A stretch of 64,000 nt of DNA from Sextonia rubra (taxonomy: Eukaryota; Streptophyta; Magnoliopsida; Laurales; Lauraceae). Under the pieces are notes generated by a model. It did not search any database, had not been told where the DNA came from, and saw nothing but the letters and a program-made list of their open reading frames with translations. The stretch is taken from contig JASUAD010000001.1 in assembly GCA_037013555.1 (NCBI GenBank), positions 139,621,589-139,685,588 on the forward strand. Direction: 5' to 3'. This document shows, piece by piece, positions 1 to 12,102 of this stretch (its first letter is position 1; every line of letters starts with the position of its first letter). Made by a program: the position numbers and the translations under genes.

Positions 1-130
1 AGCTTCGGCTTAGCCGTAGGGCAATCCACGGCTTAGCCGTGCCCTAGCCGTAGAGGAAAACTGAGTTTTTCTCCTCTCTGGACTTTGAGCCGTAAGTGGC
101 ATACGGCTTAGCCGTACCTGCACGAAGTCA
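1..130. repeat. Cluster of near-palindromic ACGGCTTAGCCGT words (A)
   Basis: Several copies of CGGCTTAGCCGT lie within the first 130 bases, some with a central change. Each half (ACGGCT / AGCCGT) is the reverse complement of the other around one spacer base. The same cluster occurs in the equivalent part of LTR copy B. Confidence 0.8.
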
Positions 131-991
131 AATTTCTGAAACACATACAGGAAGTCTGGGAACTCATCAGAATTGCAATTTTTCAATGGAAAGGGGTAGC
201 ATACTAACCAAATGGGCTGTAAACACATGGTTTCCATATCAATTCATGTACAACTAACCAAATCAAATGCATACCAACATGGGTTCTCACAAGTTATGGT
301 TATACTTGCCTCAATTAGAATTCAATTGCGCAACTGCAATTCTTGGATCCAAACACAACCTAACACACACAAAACAACATGCATGCATGAAGAATGGAAG
401 GAAAAACTAAGACACAGACACACCGTGAAATGAGAAATAAGAAGAAGAAGAGAAAGAGAAAGGAGATGAGAGGAATGGAAGGAAATCCACTCACCTCACA
501 TGCAAGACCCAACTTCCTCTTGATCGATGGAGGAGAGCAATTCGGAGGAGAGAATTCAAGAGAGAAGAGAGAGCTCCACGTGCAGTTCAGGAAGAAAATG
601 AGAGAAGGAACGTGGGTTGATCGATGGATGAGGTATTTATAAGTTAATGGGTTGTCCAATTGCAAGAGAGTCCAAGTTAAAAGTGTAATTTCAGTTTGAG
701 TCAAATCTGGGTCCAAACGAATCACACGACATCGGTTGCAATTGACGTAGTTACGAAAGTTAACGAGCTCGACGAAATACACGTGTTGACATCAAGATGA
801 TGCAAAAATGACCATGTCTTAGAAAAGCTAAAATTACGAAAAAGGGCTTAGTCTACTTAATCCAGGTCAAACTCAACCCAACTACCTATCCATGACCCGT
901 AATGAAAATAAAACACAAACAAAACACGATTAACAACGAAAACAAGATTAACTAGCCACTAAACGAGGTCAAGCTGGGTCGGAGTGTTACA
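1..991 (-). mobile_element. Ty3-like LTR copy A (partial, runs off left edge)
   Basis: Read on the minus strand this begins TGTAACACTCC at 991, a common start for plant Ty3-type LTRs. It has a TATA-like TTATAAATACC near 633-643, about 350 bp inside. Its body aligns in order with copy B (2440-3707): shared blocks include the near-identical 'aactcaacccaactacctat' block, the 'gacgaaatacac/gacgagatacac' block, and a cluster of ACGGCTTAGCCGT words at the far end. No coding sequence is visible. Family assignment rests on LTR-like ends only, so the lineage is uncertain. Confidence 0.5.
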
Positions 992-1004
992 CCCAATGAA
1001 CCCA

Positions 1005-1626
1005 ATAACTCAAATGGAGATGGGGCTCCTTACCTCAAGTCTTCTACAAGCAGTGGGGGAGGAGATGAGGCTTAGCTTTTAAAGAAGGAAGCAAGAGGAG
1101 TGATGAGGAAAAAGGAAGAACGTCAAACTTGATGCATGCAAGCCCTCTACTACCCAAGAATGGAGGCAAAATGAGGGAGAAAGAGGTGGAGGAAGAGAGG
1201 ATCTATCACTGCAATGAGATGAAGGAAGGAGAGGAAGAGAGGGTTGTTGGTAGATTGGGGTTTTTAAATAAGTGAAGTTTCTGGAATTACAAATAAGCCC
1301 TACTATTATATGTATATTCCAATTTAAGTTAATTGAGCTTAACTGGGTTGGAATGAATCCAAATGGAATTGGGCCAAACATGAAAGATGTCCCACAAGAT
1401 GAAACTCACCTAATGCCACCAATATGATGCATTAATGATATAAAACCATGAAAATGCTAAAATACAAAGGTCCTGGACTACCTAATAAGGTTTAAACCCA
1501 ACCCAACTATCTATCCATGACCCAAACCTCTGGAGATTTTGGCTCAATTAGCCTAATAACATATTAATTAAAGTAAAACCAGCTTAATTACCATAAATCA
1601 TAATTATCTAGGGTTTGGACCTTACA
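1005..1626 (-). mobile_element. Ty3-like LTR copy C (truncated)
   Basis: A third, more diverged relative of copies A and B. Minus-strand start TGTAAGGTCC is at 1626 and a TATA-like TTATTTAAAAACC lies near 1261-1272, the same distance from the start as in A and B. It shares the 'aacccaactatctatccatgac' block, with changes, with A. It ends abruptly next to the start of copy A, so it is probably truncated. Confidence 0.4.
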
Positions 1627-2439
1627 AGTGTATAAAGTTCCATTTTCGTATACTAGGCAAGCCGTGCATATGAATAAAATATGCTATAAGAATCATGGAA
1701 CAGATATCTGGTTAAGTGGCTATTACATTTGCCATATTCTCCCTATCAAGAGCAGGCATTGAGAACACCATCGACCGGGCTAAGATACAAATGGTTCTCT
1801 TGTTCCTGGGGTTCGGAAGTCCCAGGACAGGAGCACACTACAGCGGCAACAAGCAGGCTACGCCAAAGTCAACTCCGTCGGGTATCCTGAGGCTAAGACT
1901 GAGTAGAGCCAGACCGTATCGAACATGTCATGCAGTGCACATCAATTCAAGTCCAATTCAAGCCGTACAATACGTGTATCATGTCATATCACAATAAGGT
2001 CAAACACCAGTATCAATGCTTTCAAGACAAGACAATAAAAATAAGTCAAAACAAGAATAAAAGAATGGAAGGCAATCACCGAAATCAACATGCAATGCAA
2101 GTCAAGTTAGTTCAGTGAATCATGATCCTTTACTAGCCAACCTAAACTAGTTGTCCATTGTTTTTAACCATGCATGATGATGTAGTTTTAAGTTGTTCGA
2201 TACATCATTGCCTGTCTTTTGGGTGTTGCAATGTATCGAGAAGCGTGTATCGAAGTCTCTTAAGCCAACACCCATGGGAGGCGCTTAACAAGTGGACAAC
2301 GCTAATGAATGATTCACAGCCTTCAAGATCATTCATGATATTCAAATAGTCCATTGGGCAAGTTAAGGGGTATGAGAAATCCATGTGAAGGCCCTATAAG
2401 GTCTCATCATTAACCGTAGTTTTTCCTCCATTTCAATGG
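1627..2439. other. Gene-free stretch, probably retroelement-derived
   Basis: No conserved reading frame. It sits between LTR-like copies C and B and has the same mixed composition. It may be internal sequence of the same element, but no gag, pol or primer site could be recognised. Confidence 0.3.
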
Positions 2440-3707
2440 TTTCACGGCTTAGCCGTGTGAGACTTACGGCTTAGCCGTAGGCATATTACGGCTTAGTCGT
2501 ATTATGTACTACGATTCAGCCGTGATTCTCCAAACTGTTTATCTTTATTTACGACTTGGCTATGTTTTGTTCTATGGCTCAGCCACGGTTAGGGTATGGC
2601 TTAGCCGTAACACACCACACGGCTTCGCCGCGGCTAGACCGTCGAAGGTCTTCTCTCATTTCTACTCTCTGGATTCCCAGCCATAGCTTGAACTACAGTT
2701 AGGTCACAGCTAGCCTATGGCTTAACCGTAGTACATTCTACGGCTTAGCTGTAGCCTAACCGTAGTGGAAAAGCATATTTTACAGCTCTATAGAAAGTAA
2801 GCCTTAGACAGCTTGCGGCTTAGCCATAAGCTTCAGAGGGTCACGTCCTGAACCTGATACAGACGAAACTGAACTTGGACAAAATGGAAAACAGCGATAA
2901 CGAACATACATAAACTAATACAATAGGGTTGTAAATCACCAAACCATGCAAGAGTAATAAAAATCAAAGCAATCATAAGTTATTAACATGTGTTCATCCA
3001 TATCGTTCTTATACTTGCCTCAACTGAGCTCTGTCAAATTAAGTGTTGTCCTTTGGCTCAACCTCGACGTCTATACGCTATTCTAACAATCATGCATGCA
3101 AGAAGCGAAGGACGTTGAGTACATGCAGTGCATGAAACATTCTAGACTCATATAGGATAACATGATTCAAAAGCTTACCTTAGAACACACAGAGATTCTC
3201 CCCTTTTTTTCTGGTTTGCTCGTGAAGAAGAAAAAGAAGAAAAGAAGAAGGAGGAGTCGTTGACGATGACTTGAGGGAAGGAAGCAGCTCGCACATAACT
3301 GATACAAGATAAGGATCAACTGAGAAGGGTAGGTGAGGTATATATATAGATAGGTTTAGAACAAAGTCCAAAGGTTTATGATAATTATATTTTGAGTCAA
3401 ATAACCGTCCAACAGAAACAAACGAAGTCGTTTACATACGAGTCAACTACGAAATTCAACGAGCTTGACGAGATACACTTGATGACCCCAAGATGATGCA
3501 TGAATGATGAAATCTTACAAAATCAAAAATTTCGAAAAATGGCGCATGCCTACCTAATCCAAGTTAAACTCAACCCAACTACCTATCATGACCCGAAATG
3601 AAATTCAAAAGGACAAAACAACAAACATAAAACTAATTCGTTAGAAAAGTATCCGAAAACACATTAAGTATTCGCTAAATCGAATTAAGTTGAGTCGGTG
3701 TGTTACA
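2440..3707 (-). mobile_element. Ty3-like LTR copy B
   Basis: Minus-strand start TGTAACACACC is at 3707, with a TATATATA box at about 3339-3349. The sequence is collinear with copy A throughout. The distal end (about 2445-2835) carries the ACGGCTTAGCCGT cluster. The right boundary is clear; the left one is estimated from where the repeat cluster starts. Copies A and B in direct orientation could be the two LTRs of one element, but the intervening DNA shows no retroviral-type genes. Confidence 0.5.
2445..2835. repeat. Cluster of near-palindromic ACGGCTTAGCCGT words (B)
   Basis: About ten exact or degenerate copies of CGGCTTAGCCGT are spread over 390 bp, with irregular spacing of roughly 20-60 bp. 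Degenerate copies often differ by C-to-T or G-to-A changes, which fits decay of methylated cytosines. Confidence 0.8.
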
Positions 3708-3942
3708 TTTGCCATGAGCTAAGATCTGCCAATTCTATGGCTAGCGCTCTAGTCAAACAATGGGTTGGACAAGTTGTTCCTTGAAAGGGTGTTATTTCGT
3801 AATTTGTTGTCTTTGGGTACATCGCTCTTGTACCTCTTCTTTCTTGATATTTTGTTGTCTCTCTTTTCTTTTTCTTTCTTATAATCTTCTTTTATTAATG
3901 CAAGTATTCTCGTTACCAATCATCAAAAAAAAAAAAAAATAG
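3708..3942 (+). mobile_element. LINE 3' end with poly(A)
   Basis: The plus strand translates to a short RNase H-like tail of the plant L1 type (SANSMASALVKQWV, equivalent to the family's 'N..AD.LAK' ending). A 3' UTR follows, with a TATTAATG stretch and a run of about 14 A at 3926-3939. The 5' side is cut off by LTR copy B. The same tail organisation recurs at 46892-47416. Confidence 0.6.
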
Positions 3943-4064
3943 TGAATCTCATTGCTCCTTTTTAACTTAAAGAGGCATGGTACATGGGTGTTACTCTTAA
4001 AAAAAAAACTCCATTAATATTTCTTTATGCATGTCAATCAAGTGAAGTAATAAGGAGGTTGCTT

Positions 4065-4175
4065 TAGTTGAAGTAGCTCAGATAGCCTAAGACCATGGTT
4101 TGCTTGCAGAGGTTATGAGTTCAGGCTAGCTACCACACTAGGGCCACTATATAAATATATATATATATATAAAGT
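4065..4175 (+). mobile_element. tRNA-like SINE remnant
   Basis: It contains an A-box-like 'tagctcagatagc' near 4074 and a B-box-like 'gagttcaggct' about 45 bp downstream, then an AT-rich tail ending in (TA)n. This is the layout of tRNA-derived plant SINEs. No target duplication was confirmed. Confidence 0.4.
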
Positions 4176-5620
4176 AAAGTGATAATAGATTTGGGTGTGA
4201 ATTAAAGAACCAAGTCCTCACTTTTAGATCTCAACATTTAATAATGTGATAAAATCCAATGCGGACTAGTGTATGAATCACTTTGAATCATTTCAAATCA
4301 TGCCCAGTGATAATTCATGACCGATTCAACTTCTTATTAGTTCGTTTAAAACCAAGATAAGAAAGCAATGGAGCGCTGTTTCCACTATCTTTATCTCATA
4401 TTTTGTTACTTTATTTACATCTAAAGCACTCAACTTCAAAAAAATAATTTAAAAAAACCCCAAATTTTTATCTTTTTAGTTTCAAGTACGTATTTCTCTT
4501 AACTTTATTTTCAAAAAAAAAGAGGGGCTAAAACAATAAAAATTTGTTACAAACTACTATTAGCCTAAACTTAGATTTTTGAAATAGCCAATGATGGTTG
4601 GTTATGGACATCAGCATGAGTGTGAGGCTGGTTAGGGTTATGGACATGGGCATGAGTGCAAGAAAGGATGAGTTTGACTCCACTATGTAAAAAAAGTAGA
4701 AAAAAAAAAGTTGTAATTGATTAAACAAGTGTAGTATGTAGAAACAAGAAAACTACATCTTTCTTCTCAAACTTGTTATAAGCCCTACGAAAAACATACA
4801 TTTCCCTCTTTTTTTCTTTTTTTCTTCTTTTGTAAAATAAGAAAAGCATTGATTGAGGTATAGTGATGTTGTAACTCATTGCACACCCTATTGTTTGGCT
4901 CTTATGCTACTTGTTAGATCGGGTTTAGGGCAAACACATCAACATCCACCACGAGAAGCATGTAACCATGACATACACACAAATTTTACATGGTTCGACA
5001 ACATTGCCTACAACTTGGGGTATGAGCATTTGCTCAATGTCTTTAGGAAAAATTGGACAATTCATTATAAGATTCTCACTCCTCTAAGACCTAGCCTACT
5101 CACTCTTCATAGGTCTCAATCTGGTTCTCGCAGCCCCCCTGCCACACATGGTGGGTCGTACTCAGAGCACCACGAGGGAAGATCTCTTTGCTCTCTCCAC
5201 CTGACAATGGCCATATGTGGTTAGTCACAATGGGAAGAGAGCTCTCACTTCTTCTACGCAAAGTCTAGGGTTAGATTATATGAATACATAATCTCTACTT
5301 TCTTGGCCCTCAAGAAAGCTTTGTTATAATGACCAAAATACCCATGATCCTAAACTTGGTCATTGGTTAGACCAATGAACCAATCCATTTAAACCAAAAT
5401 CTAAAACATGAACCTAACACCTACATGTTATTATGTGCAACACTTTCTTTCAATTTATGCATGAAAGAATTAGATTTTTAAAATAATTCAAACTTGATAC
5501 TTATGTAAGATTCAAACTTTCCTCACATCTAACATAGTCTACAATACATGTGACTTGTCAAAGTGACGAACTAGCTTAGTTTAGCATTCTCATATAACTA
5601 ATGACTTACATGTGGTGCAC
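4176..5620. other. AT-rich gene-free stretch with possible LTR debris
   Basis: No conserved coding sequence. The part from about 4850 to 5460, which includes 'ttttacatggttcgac', resembles promoter/leader fragments of copia-type LTRs, but ends and internal domains are not visible, so this is only a suggestion. Confidence 0.25.
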
Positions 5621-5627
5621 TTGTTGT

Positions 5628-8600
5628 CACGCCCCCACATTTGGAAATCTGGTTTATGTGAGATTAGGGGCCAATCTAAATTTTTCCTCAATAATAAACA
5701 TATAAACCATTCACGTTTAATACAACATATGACCCCCAATCATGATCTCACTATGGATTGTAGTTTGCGGTGAGACTCAATATTGGTTATTTTACCGATT
5801 AATATAGCGGTAGCTTTGATCTATACAAAGGGTAAAATAAATATTTCAAAGTAAACATGTAAATCCATTTCTATAGTTAAAGTAAGCAATCAAAAGATAT
5901 GTTAATTAAAGGGCCACAACCAAAAACCTAGGCCAGCAAAAATATATAAACTACTGCCTTAATAGTATAAAGTCACTCATGTGTGGGACACGATGGATTA
6001 GAGGTACTGTCTGCACATTACCCATGCTCAACAACATCAGGCTCTGTCGCCTGATGTATTTCTAGTGAAACCTTTAGGAAAAGCAGACTTGGCGCCTATG
6101 CACCAAACACAGGAACATCATACTAAAAATATAGCTAGTAGGCAAATATATATAATCCATAAAAGATACACACTATCAAAGTGAGTAAAGACATTGTGAT
6201 CATGTGAAGAAAGCAATAAAGACAATAGAAGAATAACGGAAGTCCTAATCTAGTTTTATCCAAATGAACAACACCCACAACAGCTGAGCATCGAATCACA
6301 TCGATGCCCAAACTACAAGAAAAGTGCTTCTAATTGCAAACTGCCCACTACTGGCTCAAAGCCCGATGATACTTTGCACACATGGTTCTAACATGAAACT
6401 AGACTTGCTTAGCTTCCAAACACACTTAATAGGCTAACAGACAATTAACTAGGACTAACTATAACCTGGGAGTTCAGGACATTAAGTTTGTGGCCATGTG
6501 AAAAGGAATTGAAAGAGCCCTTCATAATGCATATTAGGGGTGAACTTCACATTTATGCTGGGTGTGTAGGTTGTCACTGTAAGAAATCTTTTGGTTTGCA
6601 GCAAAAGCAACCAAAGCAAATCCTACTGCCGTAGAAGGAGAAGCCAGATAGTGCGCCAACCCCTACCCGACTAGGAAAGTTCCGATTTGTTGTTGACACA
6701 TCGACCTACATGGAACAATTACACAAACTTGAAAAAGCAAAACAAGAACTACAACCTTACATCAAATTAAGCAGAAGCAATAACTCAAAAGACTATAGAT
6801 TTATGTGCCATGCAATGTGCAGTGAATCAAGAGAGATTTTGTCACGGTCCCAAACCCGAATGACCTCATGTTTGGTGTCACAATCCCAAACCTAATTGAC
6901 CTCACGTTTAGAGTCATGAGGGTCTCCCATGTGGGTAACTTTGATAATCACATTGCAATGCATCAAAAAAAATTATGAAAAATGTAGAGTGCTAAACTCA
7001 CTTTTTGTTCATCTGAGCATTTCAACACCTTAAAAGCGATTTCTTCTTATTTAATTTAATCCATCCTTTAGCTAAGGTGGGATTTGGCTTTCCAATAAAG
7101 TTTGGGGGACTCAAATCCAAAAACCTCTTGACTAAGCCTCGATCAACACTGCCCTACTAAATTGTCGCATTGTTATTCCTTTGGACTTGTTCTTATTGGA
7201 GGATCACAACATTAAATCATTTTGATTTGGAGATTGCTGTTTAAGAATTACAGCAATGATCCCAATCAAGTTCCAAAAAAAAAGGGAATTTCCTTGGCCC
7301 TTGTCTTCATCCTTCAAAACAAATATCACGAGGTCAGGGTAAAAATAACTCTAAACTATCAACAAACTATTGTATGATTCTACCTAAACTTACCCTATGA
7401 CATTTAAGGGTTTTTAGCAAATTTATTAAGCTAGAAACTCACGCTCTGATAACTTTATTGTCACATTAACAAACCCGAAGACATCGTGTTCGAAGTTGTG
7501 AGAGCCTCATAGAGTGAGTAATGGTAACTTTGATAATCACATGGCAATGCATAAGAATAAATTATGACAAATGTATTTAATAGCTATTAAACCCTAACAA
7601 AATAATAGTCCAAAAGGTACTAAGGAGAATTCAAAAACTAATGGTTTAAAACTCCTTATTACAACAAACATTTATTTCAATAAAAGAAAACATCAATTTT
7701 TTTTTTGTAGTTTCTAAGACGTCTTCAAGAAATCATCCTCTTCAATTTCTTCTCAATCTTAACACATCACGACAAATCATCTGAAAATGTTAATAGAAGG
7801 GAGATTAAAACTAGGTCAATAATAGAAGGGTCATCTTGTCTAACTTTGAGTTTAGGGACCAATTTAATTTCCATATAATTATTCAATCAATAATTTAAAG
7901 TAATGCAATATTTTAAATAAAAAAACTATTAAGAATGAATTATAATTCAAAATTCTATGACATAATCTTTATTAATCACAATGAATTAAGTGCACATAAG
8001 TCCTAAATTAAAATACTCTTAAAGCATCATATAAGATTGAAATTAATAATAATCAGAGCACTAGCAAAATTTCATTCACATTAACTTAGCAGAGTTTAGG
8101 CTTCACAAAACAAGTAACGTCCCATGGTTAAACCTTGCTTTACTTTAATTTTGGGGGCTTCACAAAACACATGACGTCCCATGATCAAGCCTGCTTCCTT
8201 TTGATTTTATAAAACATGTAGTGTTCAATGATCAAACCTATCTTATGGTCATTTAACTTCACAGAACGTATGGCGTCCCATAATCAAGCCAAGTACATAT
8301 AATTTGGTAGCTTCACAAAATACGTGGTGTCCCATTATGAAGCATCTCTTTTTGCCATCTGATTTTCTGGTTTCACAAAACACATGGCATCCATGATCAA
8401 GCCCAGAGACTATGGTGGCTTCATGAAACAAGTGGCGTCCGAGGACTAAGCTTATGGACACATGATCATCATGTCTTTTAATGATTAATCATAATTCCAT
8501 AACCATCACATCACATTTATCATATCATATAAAAAGTTTTTAACTCACATCAATTTATTGGATACATATGAGATAAAACTTTAATTTGCCTGATTTAAAA

Positions 8601-9500
8601 AAAAAGAGTTTTCTATGTCTCATAAAGAATCATAAGTTTATAATCATAAAATCCTAATTTATTAATCAAACTTTAACATTGCTAAAGTGAAATCTCATTC
8701 ATTAATAATGTATTTCTAAGTAAGAGAGTCCTAACAGTAGAAACAGTATGAAGATCTGATATCAAACTGACCTTGATTCAATGATTAATTATATTTAGTA
8801 ACTATGATTAAGGTTAATTCACAGTATTTAGTGGTCTAATATGGTATTTTCAGTGATTAGATTAGCTTGGATGAGTTTTGAGGTGATTCGTAATTTAAAC
8901 TAAGCGAGAGGGATTTGATGGTGTCAGGGCATTGGGTAGTCCATTCCACATGTGAGGCCCATCATTAGTGGGTGATCCAAACCAATTATGAACCCACTTG
9001 CACCATGGCCATGAATACACCTTGATTTAGGCCAGAAGCCCACCATATAATTTCCTAAACAATCTCTACAATGGGTTCAAGCCCCTTTTTGTAACTCTAA
9101 TAAACTTTCTCTACAAAAACCTAAACCCATTTCATTCTTCTCTTCTGTATTCTCTTCCTTTCCTCTATCCTCTCTATTCTCCATCTCAAGCTTAAGGATT
9201 TCCGAAGGGGTTCAAGACTTCCCCAAGCTCCAAAGGCTCTTCCCATCATCTTTTTCATCTTCTCCTTCTCAAGGGGCTCAATCAGGTTTGTCTCTATAGG
9301 TAGCGGTTGACCGACAAGCCCAATTAGTCATAATAATTGGACCATCAACTGCCAAGAATTTTGAATGGGGTTAGCTGTCAGTCAACTGGCAACACTTTAT
9401 GCGGTTAATCGTGGGTTAACCACCCAAGAATAGTTGCATTTCCAGAATTTATAGCTTTGGGAATCCAGAAAGCACAGCCTTGGTTCCATGCCCCCTAGCC
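5628..9500 (+). mobile_element. Possible long Ty3-type LTR or LTR fragments
   Basis: The stretch opens with TGTCACGCCCCC, a start typical of long plant Ty3 LTRs, and has no coding sequence. It contains a minisatellite (8097-8455) and a duplicated block (6905-6985 and 7495-7575, both with 'taactttgataatcacat'). Near 9060-9290 is a pyrimidine-rich leader-like segment. No matching right end or target duplication was found, so boundaries are only approximate. Confidence 0.3.
8097..8455. repeat. Minisatellite, about seven units of 50-60 bp
   Basis: Imperfect units share 'cttcacaaaacacatggcgt' followed by 'cccatgatcaagcc'. Units start near 8099, 8157, 8208, 8258, 8311, 8370 and 8418. A minus-strand frame (8249-8461) reads through as a repeated 'GRHxFCEA' peptide, but this follows from the repeat and is not evidence of coding. 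Confidence 0.8.
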
Positions 9501-11725
9501 CAGGTAGCTAATTAACAGTGATGGGACGAATTGTAAGGGGACGTCTGAGCTAACTTTCCCACAATGGTTGACCCCACACATGTGGGCACCAGTTTGAACT
9601 AAGAGTGGTGAAGTGAACCCAAGAATTTCTTTACATGAGAGGCACTAAATGAGCATAACAAACATTGTGGGCCCATAAATCAACTGTAATGAATGGTGTG
9701 GACTCCACATGTGTTGATCAAGCTCGACCATAAGATGTAGGATTGCAAATGGATACCCAATTCTACGATTATCTAAAAGTTCCGACTAATGAAAAGTCGG
9801 ATTTTGAACCTATTTTAGGTTCCAATTCATAAATAAGTCCAAGTTTGGAACCTAATTTAGGTTCCAATTAATAAACAAGTCCGAATCCGAGTCCATATGG
9901 GTTCTTACTTGTGGACCTGGAATTTGGCACAAGATCCTTCAATATTACTAAGTGTAGCTCCAAATTAACTTTGATTTGATATTTTTATATTTCATTTTAA
10001 AATTAGTAGGCTTGATCCATTGTTATAAGTTGAATGGTATCCTTAATTTAAATAACAATAAAAAATAAGAAAGTTAAAAGAAGTCATAACCAATTTTGAA
10101 ACTAAATTCTAATTCTGTAGTCAGACCCAGTTCTGAAATCAATCCAGGTCCTCTTATCGGAACAAGGTCTGAAAGCAACAAAATAGGTTTCGAGTCAGAA
10201 TCAATTCCACAATCGGAATAGGCATTTAGAAACAAGTTCATTTTCAGGTCCAGTATAGGCTCGGTCTGGAACTGACCCGTTTGCAACCCTAATAGAATTG
10301 TTTAATGCCTACCCCCTGAACCCTTAATCATATTTACCGGATAAGTTAACAATAGATTAGTATTGCTTGAGTTGTATTGTTTGCCAGCTTGTCTAGGTTG
10401 CCAGGGTTCATTTGTGATAGTCAATGGGAGTGCCACCTTGTAGAGTATGTAGCTAGGACTTCGCCTTCATTTGATTCACATGTTTATAATCATTCATGCT
10501 TATGTCTAGTTACATTTATCTATGTACCATATGATATTGTCCTATCCACTTGTCATTACAATGCACAGCAAAGGCCTTATTTATGTCACTGGGCAAACAA
10601 ACAAGACACCAAGTCAAGATAAAGTCCTTGTGCACAAGGCCTCATGTGGGGTTAAAGTTAAGGCCACACTTATATATCCAGGATCAGGACTTGAATGTTT
10701 CCGATGTGGGACGTGAGGCATATGCACCACTACACACCTAGTCCATAAGAGTTTCTTTTGCCTTTCTTTATAGTTGGATGCTCGCCAAACCCAATGCCCT
10801 TCTATAGAGGGGCCACAAGCCTGACAATATATTAGTTTCACTTATCAAATATATATGTAGGATGTCTACATGATGCTCGAGCGTTTTCCACTAAAACGCG
10901 CTCCTCTTACTCGACGAATGAGAAGAATCTTCTTTTCCTACTTTTTAGGGAAAAGGTTAGAGCATTTAAATTCCCTATATTCTCTCTTAAAAACCAATTA
11001 ATTATTTCCTACTATTTCTCACTCTTTAATTTCCTCCTTGTCACGTTGGTAACCTACACCCACTTCTTTTATCTTCTCCCACTTTCTCTCCTCATACTCT
11101 TAAAGAGAAGTTGAATGGCCAATTTTGTTTTGGAACTCACGCTCCACTTCTTCTTTCTTCTCTGATTTTCCCTCCTCATACTCTCAAAGAGAAGTTGAAT
11201 GGCTATTTTTATTTTGGAAATCACACCCCACTTCTTCTTTCTTCTCCTATTTTCTCTCCTCTCATACTCTCAAAGACTAGTTGAATTATCGGTTTTATTT
11301 TGAATGGATTATTGCTATTTCTTCTTCTATTTTCTCTCTTCCCATTATCTTGCCGTAGAACTAGAAATATTAGTTATTTCTTTGCATGTGGCTCATATGG
11401 CCGATGGATGTTTCGTTAATACATGTGATGTCGCTAAATACTAGTGGACCATCCAAAAGGAGTAAAAATGCCTCATTTCTAAGGGAACATTTTTTAGGAT
11501 TTCTCATATATATATATATACACGCGTGTTTGTGTGTGGCAGTGCCTTGCTGCTAGAGAGAGAAAAAGAGAGCCGGCTAGAGTGGAGTCCGAAAGGAGTC
11601 TTGTTACTCAAAGGAGACGGCCAAAGGAGAACAATAATATCTCTGTACAAAATAATTTGGAAGAAGGATGTATTAATTTGTTGTTAATTATTTGCAAGAA
11701 AATCACTTTACTTATTTTCTTCAGA
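9501..11725. other. Gene-free stretch
   Basis: No conserved frame, RNA gene or clear element. There is local internal repetition, such as the 'ggttccaattcataaa' and 'ggttccaattaataaa' blocks at 9820-9880 and the 'gagaagttgaatggc' blocks near 11105 and 11190. An (AT)n run lies near 11508-11520. Confidence 0.5.
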
Positions 11726-11733
11726 TCAAAGGG

Positions 11734-12102
11734 TAGGGGTGTTCATGAGCTGGGCCAGACTAATGCATATCCAAGCCCAGCCCGACTTTAAAAACTCTAG
11801 CCTAAGCTTGACATGGGACATAAAAGTTACGCTTAAGTCCGCCCATTTAATCAATTGGGCCAGGTTGAATTGGATTTTTTTAATATCAATTTTGTAGGCA
11901 TTCAAGCAATTGTTTTTTTAGTAATTGAATTTAATTACATGCATTTCTTACACGGATTAGGCTGAGCTGGACTGTGGGCTTTCTATTGCTTAATCTAAAT
12001 CTAGCCCAATTATTAAATGGGCCGTACTGCATATCCAAGCCCAGCCCAAAGCAGGCTGGGCCCGAATTGGGCTCGGGCTGGCCCAACCCATGAGCAACCC
12101 TA
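11734..12102. mobile_element. hAT-type MITE (369 bp)
   Basis: Terminal inverted repeats are TAGGGGTGTTCATGAGCTGG at the left and the complement of TAGGGTTGCTCATGGGTTGG at the right. They are flanked by TCAAAGGG (11726-11733) and TCAAAGAG (12103-12110), an 8-bp target duplication with one mismatch. The TAGGGG terminus and 8-bp duplication are the hallmarks of hAT elements. No transposase is present, so it is non-autonomous. A relative lies at 41666-42153. Confidence 0.75.

Noticed and set aside
360..782. 140-codon minus-strand open frame
   Set aside because: Lies inside LTR copy A, and its reading depends on pyrimidine-rich sequence; no conserved domain.
1740..1930. GC-richer segment considered as organelle-derived DNA
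   Set aside because: Does not match any plastid or mitochondrial gene I can recognise, and it sits among LTR copies.
4853..5224. 123-codon plus-strand frame
   Set aside because: Looks like LTR leader sequence (the 'ttttacatggttcgac' block); no protein domain.
8097..8455. CRISPR-like array
   Set aside because: Repeats are imperfect, linkers are not unique spacers of uniform length, and this is plant nuclear DNA.
8249..8461. Repeated 'GRHxFCEA' peptide frame
   Set aside because: Simply the translation of the minisatellite in one frame; other units are out of frame.
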